Assembly (NCBI GenBank): GCA_018296165.2
Contig: JACKQL020000045.1
Span: forward strand, 372,001 to 436,000
Length of the DNA stretch: 64,000 bases
Reading direction: 5' to 3'
Source: Termitomyces sp. T153
Lineage: Eukaryota; Basidiomycota; Agaricomycetes; Agaricales; Lyophyllaceae
In this document: positions 57,781 through 64,000 of the stretch, one piece after another
How the letters are laid out: every line of letters begins with the position of its first letter
Position numbering within the stretch: position 1 is the first letter of the stretch
The notes under the pieces: model-generated
The model's database searches: none
Told to the model about the DNA's origin: nothing
The model's input: only the letters and a program-made list of their open reading frames with translations
Position numbers and translations under genes: made by a program

Positions 57781-58690
57781 GGTCTTTGATTTTTCTTTGT
57801 AAGAGTTCCACACCAGAATAATCAAGATTGTCAGAGAAATGGAGCTTTTCTGCTTATTCTCTCTTATGATTCCAATCTAGGTCTTTCTTTTTACTATCAG
57901 TGCTTATTATCCTCTCATTGTTTATGTCAGCAGACATAAGTCTTTACTATGATTTCAACTATATTTTCTTCAGTCAAATAGAGCTTTTAACTCCATTTTT
58001 TCAGCAAGTAACATGAGAAGTGGTGATCATGTTCTAATAATTCCTTCTGTTACATCTTTGATATTCTAAACTCAATGATGAAATTCAGACCAAACCTCAC
58101 TTCATTTGGTTAGGTCTTTAATATTGTGACTCTTCCAAGTGATTTCTCATTAAGGAGACAATTCTATACAATTCTATGTTTTATATACTTGAAAAAATCA
58201 TTGAAGAATCAAAATCTCCTCCACCTTCTGTCCACTTTTTTTCTCATAGACTCTATCTATTTTAAACATGCTTGCTGTATTGATTCTTTCTGCCTTCTTG
58301 AGCTGGTTCTATTCCAAAAAATCCATCATCCTTTTTCAGACAATGTAGTGATGTGGTCAAATATCCTTACTTTTCAAGATATACTCCAGCTCCATGTCTT
58401 TGTTTCAAATGCACCTTGAGAAGAATGATAGCAATGGGTCATGATCAATTGTGTTGTCCTACTTCTCAAAATCTATGCTTTATTTTAAGGGAATATCATA
58501 CAGGTGGCCATATCAATCCATGCTCACACAGATTAGGACATGTTGTAGAGTCTATCTAATCCCCAGTGCCCAAGCTGTCTAGGGCTGGAGCCAAAATTTT
58601 GATGGAACCCAGTTTCTTAAATCTTGTCATTGCATTTATATGGAGCACAGCTGCTTTCCCAGGAGTTGTTGCATAGGTTTATGCCTTTCC
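57781..58690 (+). repeat. Repeat B, second copy
   Basis: The left part matches 16260-16420. Parts near 58190-58230 are the reverse complement of 16670-16740. No coding domain. Confidence 0.5.
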
Positions 58691-58860
58691 CATGCCAAGT
58701 CACAGATGCAACCTCACTTTGTTTAGTTAGGTCCTTGATATCCTAACTCAATGCTAAGGTCCAGATGCAACCTTACTACATTCAGTTAGGTCTTTGTATT
58801 TTGTCAACTCAATGCTGGGATCCAGGCCCAACCTCACTACATTTGATTAGGTATTTGAAA
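58691..58860 (+). repeat. 61-bp minisatellite, short array 3
   Basis: Two to three units (CTCAATGCTAAGGTCCAGAT, CTCAATGCTGGGATCCAGGC) separated from array 2 by 900 bases of repeat B. Confidence 0.75.
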
Positions 58861-59079
58861 CTTTGAAGAGCATGTTTAACAATTTTTTGACACCAACATA
58901 TACTAAAGAAAAATGAATTAGAAAGTAGCCTGAGTAATGAGATATCTATAATCTCATTTATAGTATCACTAAGTGGTACTAATACTTAGCTTGGACTTGA
59001 TGCTTTCTTAAAGTAACATGAAAAGTGGTGATGATGCTTTAACCATCCCTTTCCAATACTCTTTCTAATCAAGATTTAT

Positions 59080-60060
59080 CAAGCATCACTCATTTGTTTT
59101 CTTCAACCCAATATATCTGACATATGACAATCTGATCACAAACTATATACCCTTCAAATCAGAAAGCCTGTGGATCCTCAGGAACAGGAGCTAGCCTACA
59201 GCTATCAGCAATCCAATCTATCAAAGCATACATATATGTCATAGTAGTGAGGAAATAACCCTGTTCCAGTCCCTTAACAGAGGACCATCAACTTTACACA
59301 TTCTATATTAATACTGCCTTCTTAAGCTTTTTCCATCTCAAAGCAATATTCAATACTTTCTTAACTAATCATTTCATTAGCATAATAAATTAAACCCACC
59401 ATCCTTTTTCAGAAGCTGTCATGATGTAGTCAAAATATCCATTGAGAGCGGGAAAGGTTGGAGATGATTGGGAATAAGTTGACTTGAAGGTGATAAGAAT
59501 TGATTATTGTAAAACTATAAGAATACACACCTTCAAGTCTGAATAAACACCTTGAAATCATATCCAAGTATAGCCTCACTTTGTTCAGATAGGGATTCAA
59601 TCTTACAATTCAATGTGAGTGCCACCTAACATCACAGAATATACACTTCTAAGTCAGAGGCTATCAGCAATCAAATTCAAGTCAGATTTATAGTCAAAAC
59701 ACACCATATGTCATAAACCTCTCAAAGTTCATCATCAGGAATTATAGTTGTTTATGAATATACACAGGGCAACTGATATCCTTTCTAAAGTTTAAAGAAT
59801 AAGTAGAAACTTTTACAGACTGAAAAAGAGTCAAAGAAACATGTCAATGCCACCTCTTTGGCCATTTTTGATCATGAAAATTTCTTGTCTTGAACTTTTT
59901 CTGATTGGAAATGCATTCATGGGACATGTTTCTTTCTTAAAGAAAAGCTAGAAGTGTTGCTTGAAGAGGTGCATAAAAAACAGTACATTTCACACAAGTA
60001 GTGCCTGATTGCCTGGACTATGAACTCAAAAAACTTGTTAGTCAACATTGATCAATCAAA
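59080..60060 (-). repeat. Unclassified repeat A, copy 2 (inverted)
   Basis: Reverse complement of parts of 11180-12260; see copy 1. Confidence 0.6.
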
Positions 60061-60628
60061 CATACTTTGTCATGTGGTATCCTTTCCACAACTTCAGAAA
60101 CATGCAATGTTTGGTCATATTGTATCAAAAAACATGTGAGGCATGAAAAACAGTGTCCACTAGATTGTGCCTGGCCTTTTTCACACCTGCAGACTATCTG
60201 GCACCTTTCACACACATAGTCAAAGGATAGTTCATATGTACAAAAGCTGTCTACTGTATTCTTTTTATAAAAAAATGTATTTGAAAAGTGACAAAACAGC
60301 CAAGTCTGATTTTACTACCTTAAATGGGTATATTTTTGTCAGTATTGGTCAGTGCTGATAAATTTTAGTCCACACAATCCAAAGACATTGCATATAATAG
60401 CCATACAGCCACTTTCCTAGGAGTTGTTGTACATATTATAGACAATATGGGTGCCATGGAGGCTGTACATTGTGCTGTACTATACATATCCAGCAGAGTC
60501 CTTGGACCAGGATCTGGAGCTGCTGATATGACTGGGTCCATTGCAATGAAATCTTGCAGTAACTGTCCCATTGTGGTTGCTTAATACCACAATTCCACTG
60601 GTATCAGCCAACTGAAAGTGGGTTTGTC
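60061..60628. other. AT-rich relic DNA, no recognised gene
   Basis: Short frames on both strands carry no domain. Confidence 0.35.
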
Positions 60629-61070
60629 ACCAGCTAATGTAATTCCTCATGACTGGCTGCCACCACCTATGACAAAATCTGTCCTTAAGAGTATATCTGT
60701 CCACCACTAGTAGAAACCCACTGAGAAGATGGGGTGTGGCTAAAGCCAGTACCATCAATGGCTACAAGCCACTTAAATGGACAGATTTGAACCAGATTCT
60801 CTCAACATGGCAATGTGGAAAAAGTGATATGAAGATCTATTTTTGTCCATCAGCAGCTAATGTAAGTCCTCATGACCAGCTGCCACTGCTTGTGACAAAA
60901 TCCACCCTCAAGAGCATATCTACTGGCTGCCAGCAGAAAGCTGCTGGAAAAATGGGGTGTGACCAAAGCCAGTACTATCATTGGTGAGAAGCCAGTTCAA
61001 TAGACAGAGTTGGCCCAGATTCTTCCAACATGGCAATAGAGAAAAGTGATATGAAGATCTGTTTTAAACT
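60629..61070 (+). repeat. Direct duplication, period about 224 bp
   Basis: Unit 1 (60629-60852) and unit 2 (60853 to about 61070) share CAGCTAATGTAA, GATGGGGTGTGGCTAAAGCC or its variant and AAGTGATATGAAGATCT. Confidence 0.8.
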
Positions 61071-61226
61071 AAAGAAATAATAATCAAAGAACAGAAGTAC
61101 AGAATTATGCCAGTTGAACAAAAATCAATGGAAACCACATCATATTGGTCATGGTTTTCTGAGATGCTTGAGAAGGCATCAGAATTCTTCATAAGGATCA
61201 GATTTTTTGGAAGGCATTAATCTTCT

Positions 61227-62774
61227 TTGGCAGCCATCAAAATGTCATCAAAGCATCAAATTCCTTGGAAGCTGCAACCTTTTTTGGCAGCCATACTTCT
61301 TTTGGACAGTACACATAAATTGACAAAGGCATGCAACCCTATTTTTGAAATTCTTGACTTTCAAGTCCTCTTTTGCTCATCTGCAGCTGCTCATAATTAT
61401 CTGCTCATTGCTGTCTGCTATGCAATGTCTACATCCACTGAGGCCCCTTTCCAACAGCTCTATGACACTGAGAGCTCTGTGTTGGCCTCTTCTATGAGAG
61501 GAGACTTGTCTGATCTCAAGGGGGTAGAGTTAAGGGATTGGTGAGCAACCCCACTTGTAGGATATTATGCAACATTCACAGATGGTGTTCACAGAAATCC
61601 TTATAAAAACAAATTTCCCAGACCAAGGACAAACAACTTCTCCTACAAGGCCCTCTGAATTTCATCAGGCAAGTTGTCAGATGCAAAGGCAATTGAGGAG
61701 TTGAAAGAAAAGGCATGGGTGTATGTTAAGGGATCACAGGAGAAGGGGAAGGAAGCCTATAAGGTCAACAAGAGCCAGGCAGTGAAATGTCCATATCCAA
61801 TGTTAGATTTGTCACCATCTAAAGTTGTTAAATGGATTTCAACAATGAATTTGCCAATGCCAGCAGCAGCTCTGCTAGCACAAGTGGCCCCAGTCTCCAT
61901 TCTTCCTGAATCACTGAAATTCAAGGATCCCCACAATTTTGGTTGGTCAGAGCTGTTACACCTTCTCAAGTTCTGAAGAGATTGTCAGAAACTACATGGA
62001 TCTAGTGATCCCTTCTGGTGGAGAGTTTATGTCAACAAGAACAAGAACAGGGTTTCTGCTGAGTATGGCACTTATGCAGACCATGAAAAGAGGGCTACTG
62101 CTGCAATGTCACATAAGGCAGCTTGCAAGAAATGAAAACATCACAGGAAACACAAGCATGTTGAGTTACCCAGTGTTGATACTGTGGTATCTTCTCTGGC
62201 CAGCAAACCAAGCATGGTGGGCTACTTGGAATCTGGCTGGCAAACCTAGCATTGTAGCTAGCAATCCTGGCATTGTAGTCCTGGATCCAGTTAGGGATCC
62301 CAGCATTGTAGGCCAACCTGATCTGGCTGGCAAACCCAGCATTGTAGGCCACCCAGATCTGGCTGGCAGTCCCAGCATTGTAGCCCTGGATCAGGCTGGC
62401 AAACCTGGCACTGTACCCATGTCAAATCTTCCCATATCCACTCCAAACTTTGCATCTGGTGTCATCCAGCTATCTAGTCTTGAAGTCATCAATGATACTA
62501 CTATACAACAGTTATGGCAAAGGGATGGAATAACCTAGTAACTCCAATCAATGGCCCAGCAGATGGGTCTCCTTGTTACACAGTTCCTAGATCTGTTCTT
62601 GAAATTCTCCACCAGGAAGAGGACACACATGAAACAGAAACAGAGGAAACACCATCTCATCAACTAGCATGTCACAAGTGCAAGGCTTCATTTGACCTGC
62701 TACCAATCATCTCAAAGAGACAAAGGGGATCTCAAGCAGAGAGATTGAAAGAGGATGCAGCTCATTACATTTAG
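61227..62774 (+). other. Broken reading frames of a mobile-element-like protein
   Basis: Plus frames at 61227-61544, 61674-61976, 61939-62538 and 62514-62774 follow each other. The first is preceded by HNYLLIAVCYAMST-type text and the last has HQLACHKCKASFDLL, a Cys-rich bit. The third contains an in-frame repeat. They resemble pieces of one decayed polyprotein; no family is recognised. Confidence 0.35.
62210..62430 (+). repeat. 36-bp in-frame repeat
   Basis: Three to four units of the text encoding PSIVGQPDLAGK / PSIVGHPDLAGS / PSIVALDQAGK, with GCATTGTAG cores. It reads through in frame in the third plus frame of the previous entry. Confidence 0.75.
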
Positions 62775-63046
62775 GGATCTACAACTCCAACAGGAAGTAG
62801 TAGTCACAACAAATCTGCTTGATCAGCCCAGCAATGTTGACAGACTGTGTATTCAGCAAATTTCACTTTCCATTATTGCTGATGGCTATTTCTGGCACTA
62901 CTTCTAATAGGAATTTCCATCAATGCAACCTTTTTGCTGGTGGTATATTTCTATTCCAGCAATCCTTAGCAGGTTCAATCTGTTGTCTCCAGTTGATCAT
63001 CTGCTCTGAAGTTTGATAAAAAAACTTGTAGGTGTTAAAAAAAAAT
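62775..63046. other. Spacer without recognised features
   Basis: AT-rich, with a stop-rich frame at 62819-63016. Confidence 0.35.
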
Positions 63047-63445
63047 TACAAAAATTGCATGGAATATAGTCAACAATGCAGGCTCTGGGAGTCAAACCCA
63101 CAGTTGCATGGATGCAAAGCTTACAAGCTTCAAAGGCAATTCCACAATACCTTGGAGGTGTGAAAGTCAAGCAATTGAATATGATTATCTGTTGAGGCAG
63201 CCTCAGTTGAGAATGTCAGAAAAATTCCAACAAAAATTATGTATTTTGAGCTACAGGGATTGGCAGGTGTCAAAGAAATTCAAAAGAATTGCATGGAACA
63301 TGGTGGAAAATGCAAGCACTGGGAGTCACATTCAGATTTGCAGGGATGGAAGGCTTACAAGCTTCAAAGGCAATTTTACTATATCATAGAGGTGTGAAAG
63401 TAAAGCAATTAGATATGATTATTTGCTGAGGTAGGTTCAGTTGAA
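63047..63445 (+). repeat. Direct duplication, period about 235 bp
   Basis: GCTTACAAGCTTCAAAGGCA occurs at about 63118 and 63353; both are preceded by AATTGCATGGAA...GGGAGTCA and followed by AGGTGTGAAAGT. Confidence 0.8.
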
Positions 63446-63849
63446 AATGTCTGTCCAAAACCTTTCTGCCATACCAGTAACAGATAGACCACACCACTAG
63501 AGCCTGTCCAGAACCAGGTAAGTTAAGAGCAAGGTTCTGCCAGAAACTGTGCACAAGCCTTTTGATGCTTGTGTTTTACTCCAGCACCTTGCCAGTTTAA
63601 TTATCTTTGACTCTCCCACCATCCCCCAACTCCAGCACTGCACAACCTTACTGACAAACTTAGCACAACTCACAACTCTGTCTTTATTAACAAAATTGAT
63701 GGCCTCTTTGCAGGAGACCACATACCTAGCTTTCTTAGGACACCTCTTTTGCCACTAACACCTCTTGACTCACCTACTTTCTTTCCCAAACTCTATCGGC
63801 TTCTGCCTTCACCAATCCCCCTTCCAACTTTAAATCCAACAATTGTTAT

Positions 63850-64000
63850 GGCCAACAACAAATGTCTGGTCTGCCACATGTGCATGCCACCATGCAACAA
63901 CTCTACCACTCCTAAGTGGGATGAGTCCCATCCTCACCACCTAGCAGAATACTTCTGCAAGATTGAATACTTGTTTGGTAAGTGTGACATTACCAATGAA
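63850..64000 (+). CDS. Start of an LTR retrotransposon gag (runs off right edge)
   Basis: A plus frame starting about 63849 (ATGGCCAACAAC) reads KWDESHPHHLAEYFCKIEYLF then GKCDITNE at the edge. The pattern P...F/W...P..L..Y...IEYLF..C.I is that of the N-terminal Gag capsid of fungal gypsy elements. No LTR is in the window. Confidence 0.5.

Overview
The window reads as chromosomal DNA of a filamentous basidiomycete, most likely a mushroom-forming Agaricomycete. Host genes carry many short GT-AG introns (about 45-75 bases). The repeats are typical of such fungi: Ty3/gypsy with chromodomain, Tc1, PIF1-helicase elements with a DUF6570-like domain, and a TRIM. I cannot name the species.

Layout. 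(1) 1-750: 5' half of a homogentisate 1,2-dioxygenase gene on the minus strand, running off the left edge. (2) 1.5-20.7 kb: repeat-rich and AT-rich. It holds a tRNA-like SINE head, a decayed Ty3/gypsy element (2.0-11.2 kb, minus), a Tc1 relic split by a solo LTR, a 61-bp minisatellite, a non-LTR retroelement tail and unrecognised relics. (3) 20.78-36.15 kb: two head-to-tail copies of an unusual Helitron-like element. The large copy carries a PIF1 helicase fragment, a DUF6570-like region, a BTB/POZ gene, two nucleotidyltransferase-fold genes, a small retropepsin-like gene and an unknown gene. Its BTB gene is split by a young three-LTR TRIM array. (4) 36.2-44.2 kb: host island with a Ser-rich protein, an F-box protein, a C2H2 transcription factor, cyanase and SDHAF3/ACN9. 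(5) 45.0-50.9 kb: a full-length but dead Tc1 element, a solo LTR with perfect target duplication, and a short derivative of the Helitron-like element. (6) 51.4-56.6 kb: host island with a DUF1479 protein and a divergent beta-tubulin with about 26 exons. (7) 57.3-64 kb: minisatellite, inverted copies of the relics seen at 11-17 kb, tandem duplications and the start of another retrotransposon gag.

The most interesting item is the Helitron-like family: three copies in this window share both ends (a CCC[GA]CTACT...AGTGGG hairpin at one end, GGGCGCCCTTCA...GATGAA at the other), have no visible target duplication, and differ by internal deletions that keep the termini. The cargo (BTB, F-box-like plus nucleotidyltransferase fold, retropepsin-like protein with D-P-N where D-T-G is expected) lies in one orientation and recurs between copies, so it looks like a stable part of the element. 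Host genes show the usual single-copy housekeeping content and no operon logic; HGD degrades tyrosine catabolites, cyanase detoxifies cyanate and SDHAF3 assists complex II assembly.
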